Assembly (NCBI GenBank): GCA_946647055.1
Contig: CAMPCT010000010.1
Coordinates: forward strand, 1-25,207
Length of the DNA: 25,207 nt
Direction of reading: 5' to 3'
Origin: an uncultured Atopobium sp.
Lineage (GTDB): Bacteria > Actinomycetota > Coriobacteriia > Coriobacteriales > Atopobiaceae
Shown here piece by piece: positions 7,385 to 15,598 of this stretch. The notes beneath the pieces were generated by a model. That model worked only from the letters and a program-made list of their open reading frames with translations. It did no database searches and was not told where the DNA came from. The position numbers and the translations under genes are program-made. How positions within the stretch are numbered: the first letter of the stretch is position 1; each line of letters begins with the position of its first letter.

Positions 7385-8437
7385 CTACCATTTGATGTCG
7401 ATCTTGAGCCTGTTCAGCACAAAGCGGTATGCGGCAAGGAAGGGCACCATGAGGTGCATCCGGTAGATTCGCTGCGCAATGAGCAGCTTCTTGTGCGCAG
7501 GCCCCCTTCTCAGGGCATAGCCCAAAGAGATATAGGGGGAATGTCGCCATGAGGGGAAGAACTCGTCGAGGAAGGCGGTGTTGTTCCCTATTGCCTCGCG
7601 TATCTTGACACCGGGGGCGTTCAGGAGCCTGAAGCCCATGGAGACGCCAAGGTGCACGAAGGCCACCGCGTCGAGCGCCTTGCGCAGACCCGCGCCAACG
7701 TCTTCCTCCAGGTACCTCTCACGTACCTCAAGAAGCATCCGCTTGACTGTCTCCACCTGTTCGGACGTGACGGTGTTGATCATCGAGTCGGCATGGACCA
7801 TGTAGTTGACCAGGGACTTTGGAACAAAGACGACTGGCCCCTCCGTCTCTGGGTATGCCAGCAGGACCAGCGCGAGGTCCTCCATGATTGCCGGGGTCTC
7901 GGCAAGCCTCCTGGTGCGCCCCAGCAGGTCGGCACGGTATGCCTTGTTCCATGCCGCGGGGTTGACCTCGATGATCCTGCCGGGATCCTCCTTGGCGCGG
8001 AATGGAGGACGCTCCTGGCAGAGCTCCTTGGAGAGCACGCGGCCGGTCTCGAGGTCGACTCTGCTGAAACCACATACGACTATGTCTGCGCCAGAGCGCT
8101 TTGCCGCACCATACAGGGCACTCAGGAAGTCGGGGGTCACCGTGTCATCGCTGTCGACAAACGTGATGTACTCGCCACAAGCCACGTCGATACCACTAAG
8201 CCGGGCGTTCCACAACCCACCGTTCTCCCTGTCGACGCAACGAACCTTCTGGGGATAGCGCTGCTCGTAGTCTCTCATGATGCCGCGGCAGCCATCGGGC
8301 GAGCCGTCATTCACGCAGATAACCTCATAGTCATCCATGTCCTGGTTGACCAAGGAGTCCAGGCAGCCCGGAAGGCTGGCCTCCGTCTTGTAGCAGGGTA
8401 CGACGACGCTGATCTTCCTCTGTCCCTCGCCTATCAT
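7385..8437 (-). CDS. Family 2 glycosyltransferase
   Basis: A 350-residue GT2 enzyme. The GT-A domain begins ISVVVPCYKTEASL (9-22), has VNDGSPDGC (42-50), and the donor/metal motif ITFVDSDDTV (91-100, Asp95/Asp97/Asp98). The C-terminal region has no clear membrane anchor. The chosen start (8437) has GGAGG at a normal distance and gives the canonical family N-terminus; an upstream in-frame extension to 8533 would run into the divergent gene and is rejected. The gene ends 16 bases from the end of the convergent membrane-protein gene, with no obvious terminator between them. It probably adds one sugar to a lipid-linked repeat unit on the inner face. Donor and acceptor cannot be told from sequence. 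Confidence 0.85.
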   Translation of the reverse strand: MIGEGQRKISVVVPCYKTEASLPGCLDSLVNQDMDDYEVICVNDGSPDGCRGIMRDYEQRYPQKVRCVDRENGGLWNARLSGIDVACGEYITFVDSDDTVTPDFLSALYGAAKRSGADIVVCGFSRVDLETGRVLSKELCQERPPFRAKEDPGRIIEVNPAAWNKAYRADLLGRTRRLAETPAIMEDLALVLLAYPETEGPVVFVPKSLVNYMVHADSMINTVTSEQVETVKRMLLEVRERYLEEDVGAGLRKALDAVAFVHLGVSMGFRLLNAPGVKIREAIGNNTAFLDEFFPSWRHSPYISLGYALRRGPAHKKLLIAQRIYRMHLMVPFLAAYRFVLNRLKIDIKW

Positions 8438-8478
8438 GTTTCGCGTTACCTCCACTTTCCGGCTACCATTATTGTGGT

Positions 8479-8508
8479 ATTGTAAGCGGCAATAGGCCCA
8501 ACAGCCAA
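8479..8508 (-). promoter_or_regulatory. Candidate sigma-70-type promoter for the leftward GT2 gene
   Basis: On the minus strand a TTGGCT (-35-like, plus-strand 8503-8508) and a TACAAT (-10-like, plus-strand 8479-8484) are separated by 18 bases, about 40 bases before the start codon at 8437. The only other signal in this short divergent gap is a TG-G-TATTGT extended -10-like match on the plus strand (8475-8483) for the rightward GT2, overlapping this one. If both are used, the two genes may compete for polymerase. Confidence 0.35.
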
Positions 8509-8522
8509 ACACAAGGGGGGCC

Positions 8523-9428
8523 ATGAGTACCATGTCGCCCAGTATTGCGGTTGTCGTCGCTGCCTATAACGGCGAATCCCACATTGCAGAACAGCTTGAC
8601 AGCATCCTCGCGCAGGACTGCCCGAACGTCCATGTTGTCGTGAGGGATGACGGTTCGTCCGACGGCACTCTCGATGTCCTCCGGCCGTACGAAGAGCGGG
8701 GCGAGGTTACCGTCATCGCTGGTGAGAACGTAGGGGTTATGCGGTCCTTCATATCGCTCGTCTCGCTCGTTGCCCCCGAATACGACTACGTGGCACTCTC
8801 CGACCAAGACGACGTCTGGCATCCGGACAAGCTCAGCAGGGCGGTCTCTCTGCTGGAGGGACAAGACGGCTCCATCCCTCAGCTCTACTGCTCCGAGTAC
8901 GTCTATTGCGACAGCGACATGAAGCCGGGGAAGCGCTCCCACCTCAACCGGATTGGCGTCTCGTTTGACACCATGCTGTACGAGAACATGGTGTCGGGCA
9001 ACACCTGCGTCATGAACAGGGCTCTCGCCATGCTCATCGCACAGGCCGGCCCCGAGGGCGTCTACTGCCATGACTGGTGGATTGGCCTCGTTGCCTGCGC
9101 CCTGGGCAACTTGACCTTTGATGACTTTGCCTCGCTCGACTACCGTCGCACGGGCCGGGACACAAGCCCGAGCGGGACAAGCGGCGTCAGGCTCTTCCTC
9201 AGGCGCTTCAACACCTTCTTCAAGAACGGCGAGCTCAAGCGCATTGACCTCCAGCTCAGGAGGCTTGAGGCGCTGTATTCCAACCAGCTCGCTCCTGAGA
9301 GGCGTGCCACGCTTGGCGTGTTCCTCCACGGCAACCGTCTCCGCAAGGCATTCGTCCCCAAGCGCCTGAGGCAGAAGCTCGGGGATGAGCTGGTCGTACG
9401 ACTGCTCTTCCTAGTTGGTCTCCTCTAA
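8523..9428 (+). CDS. Family 2 glycosyltransferase, rhamnosyltransferase-like
   Basis: A 301-residue GT2 enzyme. It has SIAVVVAAYNGESHI (7-21), VRDDGSSDGTL (40-50), and YVALSDQDDVWHPDKL (89-104). The SDQDDVW form is common in rhamnosyltransferase-like and O-antigen/capsule GT2 enzymes. A HDWWIGLVA segment in the C-terminal half is another mark of this group, and the minus-strand GT2 at 17924-18889 shares it. Where related proteins usually continue with a YRQHG-type segment, this one has YRRTGRDTS. The start at 8523 lies two bases after a run of six G, with another ATG at 8532, so the start is uncertain by three codons. dTDP-rhamnose as donor is plausible given rmlB/rmlD in the window, but is unproven. 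Confidence 0.85.
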   Translation: MSTMSPSIAVVVAAYNGESHIAEQLDSILAQDCPNVHVVVRDDGSSDGTLDVLRPYEERGEVTVIAGENVGVMRSFISLVSLVAPEYDYVALSDQDDVWHPDKLSRAVSLLEGQDGSIPQLYCSEYVYCDSDMKPGKRSHLNRIGVSFDTMLYENMVSGNTCVMNRALAMLIAQAGPEGVYCHDWWIGLVACALGNLTFDDFASLDYRRTGRDTSPSGTSGVRLFLRRFNTFFKNGELKRIDLQLRRLEALYSNQLAPERRATLGVFLHGNRLRKAFVPKRLRQKLGDELVVRLLFLVGLL

Positions 9429-9485
9429 CCACGTCAATCTCGTCCCAAACACGTAGCCACCCACGTCACCACCCCTGGAGTCCCC

Positions 9486-11951
9486 ATGCGCTGGCACAAC
9501 TTCCTATACCTTGCACCGGCCGCCCTCCTTGCGATCGTGCTTCTTGTCGTCCTCGCAAGGCGCGTACCCTCCCTTTCCGCCCCCTCAAGGAGAAGGACGC
9601 GGGAGGAGCTCGTGGCCCTTGGGGTGTTGTGCGCCTTTGGCCTTGCAATCATCTACTGGAACTTCTACGTCTGCAAGACGTACTTTGTCTACAACATTGG
9701 CGACGTTGGCTCCGACACGACCGAGCAGTACTATCCCTTCTACCTCTGGTTGATTGACTCCGCGAGGAGCGGAACGCTCTCCGCGTGGTCCTTCGAGTAT
9801 GAGCTTGGGGTGAACCTCCAGTCGTTCCAGACGTGGCTCTTTGACCCCTTCAACCTGGTGTTGGTTCCGCTGGGATTGCTCCTTGGCAATGCCCGGCTCA
9901 GCCTTGCCCTCGTCATCACGCAATCGGTCAAGCTCGTCTTGAGCGCCTTCCTCTTTGACCATCTGCTCACCCGCTACTGCGAGACTCCCATCTCGCGCCT
10001 GCTTGGGTCTCTGCTCTATGCCTTCAGCGGCTTCATGGTCCTGTACGGACAGCACTACTGGATTGGAGGGGCCCTCCCCGTCTTCACCGCCACGATTCTG
10101 CTCTTCGAGCGCTACCTCGAGCGCCATGACAGCCGCAGCTTCCTTGACGTGACGCTCATTGTGGCCATACAGCTTGCCTGGAGCGTGTACGTTGCCTTCA
10201 TGATTCTCCTTGGCACCGCGCTCTACCTCCTGGTTCGCATTCCCGCCATTGTTGACGACTTCACACCCAAGCGTTATCTGAGGGAGATTGGGCTGTGCTT
10301 TGTCCCCGTGACCTGCGGCTTCCTCCTGGCCTGCATCACCTGCGTCCCCTATGCCAACTTCCTTCTCAACGAGACGGCTCGCACCTCCAGCTCGACATCG
10401 CTCGTGGAGCGTGTGGCCATAAAGGCCGGCATGTTTGTGCATGCCGACTGGATCCTCCCCATCCTCTCCCGCATGGTAGGCAGCGGCCTTCTCAACACCG
10501 GGGCCGTACCCAGCACGCCGCTGGTGTCAAACACCTATGACATCGGCTTTGTCGGAAGCTTCCCTTACGAGTTCATCCTCTTGGGCTACTCGGGAGGCTT
10601 CTTCATGCTGCTGTCGCAGTTCTTCCACTGGGTTGTCCGGGACTGCGACAAGAGGGGAAGGATCCTCGTTGCGGCAGGAACCACCCTCGTGCTTGCATAC
10701 TGCTTTCACGAGCTTTTGCCGTCCGTGTTCACGATGATGGTGCGCACCCAATACCGCAGCAGCTTCGTCATAGCCCTGCCGGCCTGTCTAGCCATGTCTG
10801 TGGGATTCGAGAAACGCGTCGTCGAGGGAAAGATTGCCCGTGTACCCCTCGCTCTCTCCTTTGTTGCCACGCTGGCAGTCGTTCTCTGGTCTCTCCTCAA
10901 CACGCTCAACGGACGTCTCGTGTGCCTGTACTTCCTGGCATGCACCACGGTGGCGTTTGCCGTGCTTGTTCTGGATGGCACCAGGCTGAGCAGAGACATG
11001 CTCACCACGATCTTCGTGGCCGCCCTGTTCTCGATGTCGGTCGTAGACGGCCTCTTTACCACTAACTGTCGCCTCATGGTCGAACCCATCGGCATTCCCT
11101 ACACAAGGGAGTCCGGCGGCGCCACACCCAGCGTGAGAGCCCTGTCTTATCTTGCGGGACAGGACGACACCTTCTATCGCGTCGACAAGGACTTCTCCGA
11201 CTGGAACCCCCTCAACGACTCCCTCATCGAGCACTACGCGAGCGTCTCCGCCTATAACTCGAGCCCAGATGCCGACGTCGACGACTTCTACCACAACCTG
11301 TGGAACGAAGCCATCTCCACTTGGTCGGTGTATTCCCAGGGGCTCAGAAACGATCAGCCCCGCCCAGAGCTGCTGTCCCTTCTCGATGTGAAGTACTTGA
11401 TCATGTTGACCCCCATCGAGCAGGACTGGCTCCGGCTTGTGACGACGATCGATGACGTCTACGTCTACGAAAACACCAACAGCCCCTCGCTTGCCACCCT
11501 TCGCACGGCGGTCATTGGCGAGGGAGAGGCCGCCCTCCTCCCCGACTCGGCAGCCCGAAGGGAGCTTCTCTCGGGCTACGTCATCGTCCCCGATGAGGTC
11601 GCGGCCTCTTGGAACGGAGCGACCCCGGGGGACGGCGCGTCCTCCCCGGCCGTCTTCAGGACGTGGGACCAAAGCGTCCTGACGGGCACCATCGACGCCT
11701 CGGACGACTCGGTGGTCTGCCTCTCGATTCCCTTCACTGGCTCATGGACCATCACGGTGGATGGCGCCGAGGTCGATACCTTCAGGGCCAACTACGGCTT
11801 CTACGGCTTTGAGATAACCCGGGGAGAGCATAGGGTGCAGGCCACATATTCCATTGACGGATTGGTGACGGGTGCCCTGCTCTCGTGCATGGGCGTTGTC
11901 CTCACGGCCGTGGTATTCCGCCTGATGCGAAAGACGGAGGCCACCGCATAA
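9486..11951 (+). CDS. YfhO family membrane protein (GT-C-like glycosyltransferase)
   Basis: An 821-residue polytopic membrane protein with about a dozen helices spread over residues 7-545, then a soluble extracellular region (about 550-790), and a final membrane helix (about 791-812) before a basic tail. Family marks are GDVGSDTTEQYYPFYLW (72-88), where YfhO proteins have an acidic residue and QYYPFY, and LLYAFSGFMVLYGQHYW in the next membrane block. YfhO proteins are believed to transfer sugars from a polyprenyl-phosphate carrier to teichoic acids or other wall polymers, working with a CsbB/GtrB-type GT2 and a small flippase. Here those partners could be the genes at 1945 and 177/560. A GGAG ribosome site precedes ATG 9486. 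The gap to the upstream GT2 is 57 bases, so they are probably co-transcribed. Confidence 0.8.
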   Translation: MRWHNFLYLAPAALLAIVLLVVLARRVPSLSAPSRRRTREELVALGVLCAFGLAIIYWNFYVCKTYFVYNIGDVGSDTTEQYYPFYLWLIDSARSGTLSAWSFEYELGVNLQSFQTWLFDPFNLVLVPLGLLLGNARLSLALVITQSVKLVLSAFLFDHLLTRYCETPISRLLGSLLYAFSGFMVLYGQHYWIGGALPVFTATILLFERYLERHDSRSFLDVTLIVAIQLAWSVYVAFMILLGTALYLLVRIPAIVDDFTPKRYLREIGLCFVPVTCGFLLACITCVPYANFLLNETARTSSSTSLVERVAIKAGMFVHADWILPILSRMVGSGLLNTGAVPSTPLVSNTYDIGFVGSFPYEFILLGYSGGFFMLLSQFFHWVVRDCDKRGRILVAAGTTLVLAYCFHELLPSVFTMMVRTQYRSSFVIALPACLAMSVGFEKRVVEGKIARVPLALSFVATLAVVLWSLLNTLNGRLVCLYFLACTTVAFAVLVLDGTRLSRDMLTTIFVAALFSMSVVDGLFTTNCRLMVEPIGIPYTRESGGATPSVRALSYLAGQDDTFYRVDKDFSDWNPLNDSLIEHYASVSAYNSSPDADVDDFYHNLWNEAISTWSVYSQGLRNDQPRPELLSLLDVKYLIMLTPIEQDWLRLVTTIDDVYVYENTNSPSLATLRTAVIGEGEAALLPDSAARRELLSGYVIVPDEVAASWNGATPGDGASSPAVFRTWDQSVLTGTIDASDDSVVCLSIPFTGSWTITVDGAEVDTFRANYGFYGFEITRGEHRVQATYSIDGLVTGALLSCMGVVLTAVVFRLMRKTEATA

Positions 11952-11999
11952 GAGCGGGAGCCTCCTGTTCGAGTCACTCCTACCTGGACAGCACCCAAC

Positions 12000-13295
12000 C
12001 TACGAGAGGGCAACGCCTCCGTACCAACCCCACCTTGGGGCAACGGTTGTTCCGTAGAACGCAATCCAGCTGTCGATGGGCGTCTCCTGGACCCCGCTGG
12101 TACCAAAGTCACGCACGATGCCGTTGCCCACGTAGATGCCCACGTGGCCATTGATGGCTCCCGCCGAAGAGCGCGAGTGGGTGGTAACACCAATGATCAT
12201 TCCCGGCTTGAGGTCTGCACGGTTGGAGCTGAAGCAATAGGTATCGGTATAGAGGGCTGCGTTGTAGGTTGGGGCATCAATTCCAACGCTTTTGAAGACA
12301 AAGTAGACGTACCCGGAGCAACCCCAGCCGCGTGCCCCCGCCTCTGCCGGGGGCCCGCTGGAATATGCCGAGTCCAAGACGGCCTGCAGCAAGCCACTGG
12401 TCCCAGGCGTTGGCGCAGGGGTCTCCTGCTGAGGCGTGCTCTGAGCGGGGTCGTTGTTGGCGTCGGGGTTGGTGGCGGCGGGATCCTGGCCACTGTCCTT
12501 GGCCTGCCCGTCCTCGTTCTTTGTCTCGTCTGCGGCGTCATTGTCCTCGTCGGGCTTACTTCCCTCCTGGTCTTCCGCGACCATCTGAGCCTGGCCGAGA
12601 ATCTCTGCGCTCTCCTCACCAAGGAGCGGCTCAACCTCCCTGGGGATGGAGCTCAGCAACTCGGAGGTCTCCTCCTGGAGGGCGCGCATGTCCTCGGTCT
12701 GACTCCTCTGCTGCTCGTACAGGGTCTCGAGGTCGGCCTCCTGCTCGTGGAGGTCGGCTTCGAGCTCCTTGAGCTCCGCCTGTCGGCTCTGTAGCTCTTC
12801 GCGCTCGGTGTTTATCTGGTTGATGGCATCGGCCTCGGACTGCGCGATGGCGCCGTAGTAGTACATCCTCGAGATTGCCTGTTCGAACGAGGTGGACGTC
12901 AGGACGATGGCAAGGAGGTTGACTCCGCCAGACTTGTAGCTGGCGGAGATGTGGTCCCCCAGGTACTCCTGCTTTTCCTCGAGGTCTGCCTGGCGGTCCT
13001 GTATCTCCTGCTCGACATCGGAGATGCGCGCCTCGATATCTGCGATCTCGGCCCACACGCCCTCGAGCTGGGAATAGGTGGCATCCTGCCTCTCGGCGAG
13101 GGCAACATACTCATCGGAATAAGACTCGAGGCGATTCAGAACCTCAACGTACTCGGGGTTGAGGTTCTCCTCCGCCTCGTCGGCAAGCGATGAGGCGGGT
13201 AGGCCAGCAAAGGCAATGGCAGCGGCGCAGAGGCAGGCAAGCGCACGAGTGCCCAGCCTCGCACCGTAACCAGATTTCCCTCTCGCTCCCAGCAT
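12000..13295 (-). CDS. Secreted NlpC/P60 peptidoglycan hydrolase with N-terminal coiled coil (PcsB/CwlO-like)
   Basis: A 431-residue exported protein. A signal peptide (about 1-38, ending ASSLA) is followed by a long coiled coil (about 45-215, rich in Glu, Gln, Leu and Ala) containing the PcsB/CwlO-like stretch SYKSGGVNLLAIVL. Then come an acidic Asn/Asp/Pro/Gln-rich linker (about 225-300) and a C-terminal NlpC/P60 domain (about 305-431). The catalytic Cys is Cys326 in RGWGCSGYV and the His is His384 in GHVGIYVGNG. The usual Asp before Cys is Gly, and the third polar residue, often a His 12 positions after the first His, is Asp396. Such enzymes cut peptidoglycan stem peptides, often for cell separation, and the coiled coil usually contacts an FtsEX-type regulator. 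AGGAGGG lies seven bases before the start. Confidence 0.88.
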   Translation of the reverse strand: MLGARGKSGYGARLGTRALACLCAAAIAFAGLPASSLADEAEENLNPEYVEVLNRLESYSDEYVALAERQDATYSQLEGVWAEIADIEARISDVEQEIQDRQADLEEKQEYLGDHISASYKSGGVNLLAIVLTSTSFEQAISRMYYYGAIAQSEADAINQINTEREELQSRQAELKELEADLHEQEADLETLYEQQRSQTEDMRALQEETSELLSSIPREVEPLLGEESAEILGQAQMVAEDQEGSKPDEDNDAADETKNEDGQAKDSGQDPAATNPDANNDPAQSTPQQETPAPTPGTSGLLQAVLDSAYSSGPPAEAGARGWGCSGYVYFVFKSVGIDAPTYNAALYTDTYCFSSNRADLKPGMIIGVTTHSRSSAGAINGHVGIYVGNGIVRDFGTSGVQETPIDSWIAFYGTTVAPRWGWYGGVALS

Positions 13296-13488
13296 TACCC
13301 ATCCCTCCTGTATGGCCAGCCTTGCGAAGGGCGGACCAGCACGCCGGTACCCAATACCCGGATTCTATCTATCATATCAAGAATGCTTGTATTGATGCCC
13401 CTGAACCGCATCTAACCGCCGAGAACACAGGGTCTCGGGTATGATTGCGGAGGCGGACGGAACCAGATTATTCCTCGAGGGGCATGCA
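13296..13488. promoter_or_regulatory. Divergent intergenic region, probable promoters for NlpC/P60 and acyltransferase genes
   Basis: This 193-base gap separates two divergent genes and holds the most AT-rich stretch of the neighbourhood (about 13362-13395). On the minus strand it contains -10-like TATGAT and TAGAAT. On the plus strand it contains TATCAT. I could not place a convincing -35 element at the right distance for any of them, so the exact promoters are not assigned. Nothing coding is seen here. Confidence 0.3.
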
Positions 13489-14607
13489 ATGGTCAGGAAG
13501 AACCAGCGAGATGCTGGGGTGGAGCTTGCAAGGGTTTTTGGCTGCCTCATCGTGGTTGGCATCCACACTAAACTCGCAGCTCGGGTCGGAACGTCATACG
13601 AGTATGGTCGCATCCTCATTTCCTGCCTGTTTGCGGATGGCGTAGCCATCTTTTGGTTCATCTGCGGCTTCTTTGCCTTCAGGAGCGACGACTACGCACG
13701 TGTCCTCCGTCGCACGCTCACACACATCCTGCTTCCCGCATGGGGCGTCGGTCTCATCTCCTTCTATCTTTACGACATAGGAACTCTTGGCCTAGTGGGC
13801 AGCCTCATGAGACCAAGGGAGGAATACCTCTCCCTATTCGAGAGCCTCCTAATGTGGGAGAATCCCTTCGTCCGCGCCGCTCATCTTTGGTACGTCTTCA
13901 CCTACGCACTCGTCATGCTGTGCTTTCCTCTGCTTAAGGCCTTTTCCGACTACCTTGCCACCAACCGGAGGCATGAGGCCCTGTTTGTCGCCATTTCGGC
14001 GGGTTTGCTGTTTCTGAACGATGTGACCAGGAACGGCACACTGGGGTTTTCCCACCATGGCTTCAATGCGGCGATTCCCGCCGCGGTCGAGGTCCTGTAC
14101 GGATCCATACTGTATCGGCACCGCGAGCGATTTGAGGACCCACGCCTCGTTGTCCTTGCGCCAGCCGCCTTCATTCTGGTCAACGTGGTCCGCTCCCTCA
14201 TCCAGTCGTACGACTACCAGATGGCGGAACCCACCACTCACCTGTCTTCGTGGTTCTCCCTGTTTGCCGTCGTGTGCGCCACGCTCGTCATAGCCTTCAG
14301 CCTCTCGTTCATGAAGGAGCGTGGCGCCGGCCGGTTCTCAGACGCCGTGATACGGCTTGGCTCCTACACCTACCCGGTGTACCTCGTTCACATGATGGTG
14401 CTCGCCGTCGTGGAGCGGCTGGGGATCCCGGCAGTACTGGAGGGGCTCCTCTGTGGGGGAGGCCTTGCTCCCATTGCATCCTTTGGTGCCGCATTGGCCT
14501 ATTCGGCGGTCATGATCGCCCTGATCTTCTCGCTGTCGCTCGCGCTGTGTGTGGTGTGGAGGAAGGCCTGGGCCGTGTTGACGCCCCTGCTTCCGTCACG
14601 CAGCTAG
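13489..14607 (+). CDS. Membrane acyltransferase, acyltransferase 3 family
   Basis: A 372-residue protein with about ten hydrophobic helices. It begins with GVELARVFGCLIVVGIHTK (10-28). His26 is at the position of the conserved catalytic-type His of the acyltransferase 3 family, at the end of helix 1. The next helix reads GVAIFWFICGFF, which matches the family's VDIFFFISGF-like block. Such proteins O-acetylate or otherwise acylate surface sugars from a cytoplasmic acyl donor. ATG 13489 has GAGGGG about six bases upstream and gives the normal N-terminus; an upstream ATG at 13441 adds a hydrophilic extension of 16 residues and is less likely. The gene stands alone on this strand between minus-strand genes. 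It is a good candidate for decorating the locus glycan, for example by O-acetylation. Confidence 0.82.
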   Translation: MVRKNQRDAGVELARVFGCLIVVGIHTKLAARVGTSYEYGRILISCLFADGVAIFWFICGFFAFRSDDYARVLRRTLTHILLPAWGVGLISFYLYDIGTLGLVGSLMRPREEYLSLFESLLMWENPFVRAAHLWYVFTYALVMLCFPLLKAFSDYLATNRRHEALFVAISAGLLFLNDVTRNGTLGFSHHGFNAAIPAAVEVLYGSILYRHRERFEDPRLVVLAPAAFILVNVVRSLIQSYDYQMAEPTTHLSSWFSLFAVVCATLVIAFSLSFMKERGAGRFSDAVIRLGSYTYPVYLVHMMVLAVVERLGIPAVLEGLLCGGGLAPIASFGAALAYSAVMIALIFSLSLALCVVWRKAWAVLTPLLPSRS

Positions 14608-14611
14608 GGAT

Positions 14612-14624
14612 GCCCCCAGGGGGC
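14612..14624. terminator. Short GC palindrome between convergent genes
   Basis: GCCCC-CAG-GGGGC forms a five-base-pair stem with a three-base loop, five bases after the acyltransferase stop and 30 bases before the end of the convergent TupA-like gene. It could be a weak bidirectional terminator. There is no T-run on either side, so support is limited. Confidence 0.25.
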
Positions 14625-14654
14625 GACCGGCTTTCGACGCCTCCGCCAGGTGCC

Positions 14655-15548
14655 CTATCGGCCTTCTGGCAGCTCGATCAAGTAGGCAAGGTCCTTGTTG
14701 TAAGACTCGGGATGCCAGCCGATGTTTCCCGCTGCAGGAGTGAAGGTCATCTCGCTGAAGCGCAGTCCCTTCTTGGGAGACCAGTACCAGTCAACCCGCA
14801 CGTGCAGGAAGTCGTCCGCAAGGGTCTTGGAGTAGGCGAGGATCCTGTCCAGGCACGCGGGTCGCTCGACGGTTCCCGGATAGATGGGCTCCGACGAGAC
14901 AAACGGCTCCCGCTCCCACTCTGGGGTGAAGAACTGCTTCTGGTTGATGCCGTGAGGCTGGACGATGGCGGCAACGAAGGCGATCTTTCCCTTGAAGCAC
15001 CATGCCTGGTACTCAAACTCGATGTCGTCGAGGTATTCCTCGGCCAGGAGCCTCGGGGTGATCGGCGAGTAGTGCCGCTCTATGCACACCACCGAAAAGT
15101 CCCTCTTGAGCCACTTTTCCGCCAGTGCCTTGGCCTTCTTGAGAGAGACGGTCTCGTCAACAAAGAGGGCGTCGCCGCTCGTGTGGTTGGGCTTGAGGAA
15201 GAACGGCTTGGGCAGACCGTCAAAGGTGAGGTCCTCCGCGCTGTCCCACGTTGCGTACTGCTCTAGCAGCACGTCCTTGCCGACCTTCTCGGCAACATAG
15301 TCACGGACGAGAATCTTGTCGGAGAGCCGTGCCTTGCGCGGGTCGAGGTCGTGTGCCTTGAGCCATTGGATCTTCTCGTTGAAGGTGGTGGGGTTGTCGA
15401 GGTCGACTGGCTTCCCCGCGGCAATGCGATACCACTTGCAGACCTCGCGGGCCAGCTCCTCCTCGGAGGCGTTGGCAATCCAGCCCCTTCCAAGGCGCTC
15501 CAGGCGCCTGCGCCTTATGTACTCCTCGATCATGGCTAGTGGTGACAT
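14655..15548 (-). CDS. TupA-like ATP-grasp protein
   Basis: A 297-residue protein matching the TupA-like ATP-grasp group often found in capsule and O-antigen loci. Marks are the N-terminal LDNPTTFNEKIQWLKAHD, typical of this family, then LSDKILVRDYVAEKVG, PFFLKPNHTSGD (ATP-grasp Lys and Gly-rich loop), and a C-terminal FSEMTFTPAAGN (metal-binding Glu with a following Asn). TupA was first linked to teichuronopeptide, a polymer of glucuronic acid and glutamate, in alkaliphilic Bacillus. Family members may therefore ligate amino acids to sugars, but are often annotated only as glycosyltransferase-like. The start at 15548 has GGAGG eight bases upstream. Fifty bases separate it from the upstream GT2, so the two are probably one transcript. 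A uronic acid acceptor would fit the Ugd and UDP-glucuronate epimerase in this window. Confidence 0.78.
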   Translation of the reverse strand: MSPLAMIEEYIRRRRLERLGRGWIANASEEELAREVCKWYRIAAGKPVDLDNPTTFNEKIQWLKAHDLDPRKARLSDKILVRDYVAEKVGKDVLLEQYATWDSAEDLTFDGLPKPFFLKPNHTSGDALFVDETVSLKKAKALAEKWLKRDFSVVCIERHYSPITPRLLAEEYLDDIEFEYQAWCFKGKIAFVAAIVQPHGINQKQFFTPEWEREPFVSSEPIYPGTVERPACLDRILAYSKTLADDFLHVRVDWYWSPKKGLRFSEMTFTPAAGNIGWHPESYNKDLAYLIELPEGR

Positions 15549-15598
15549 GGACTTTCCTCCACACGTCGTCTTGTCTGTTGCCTTGTGGCGCAGATGGC

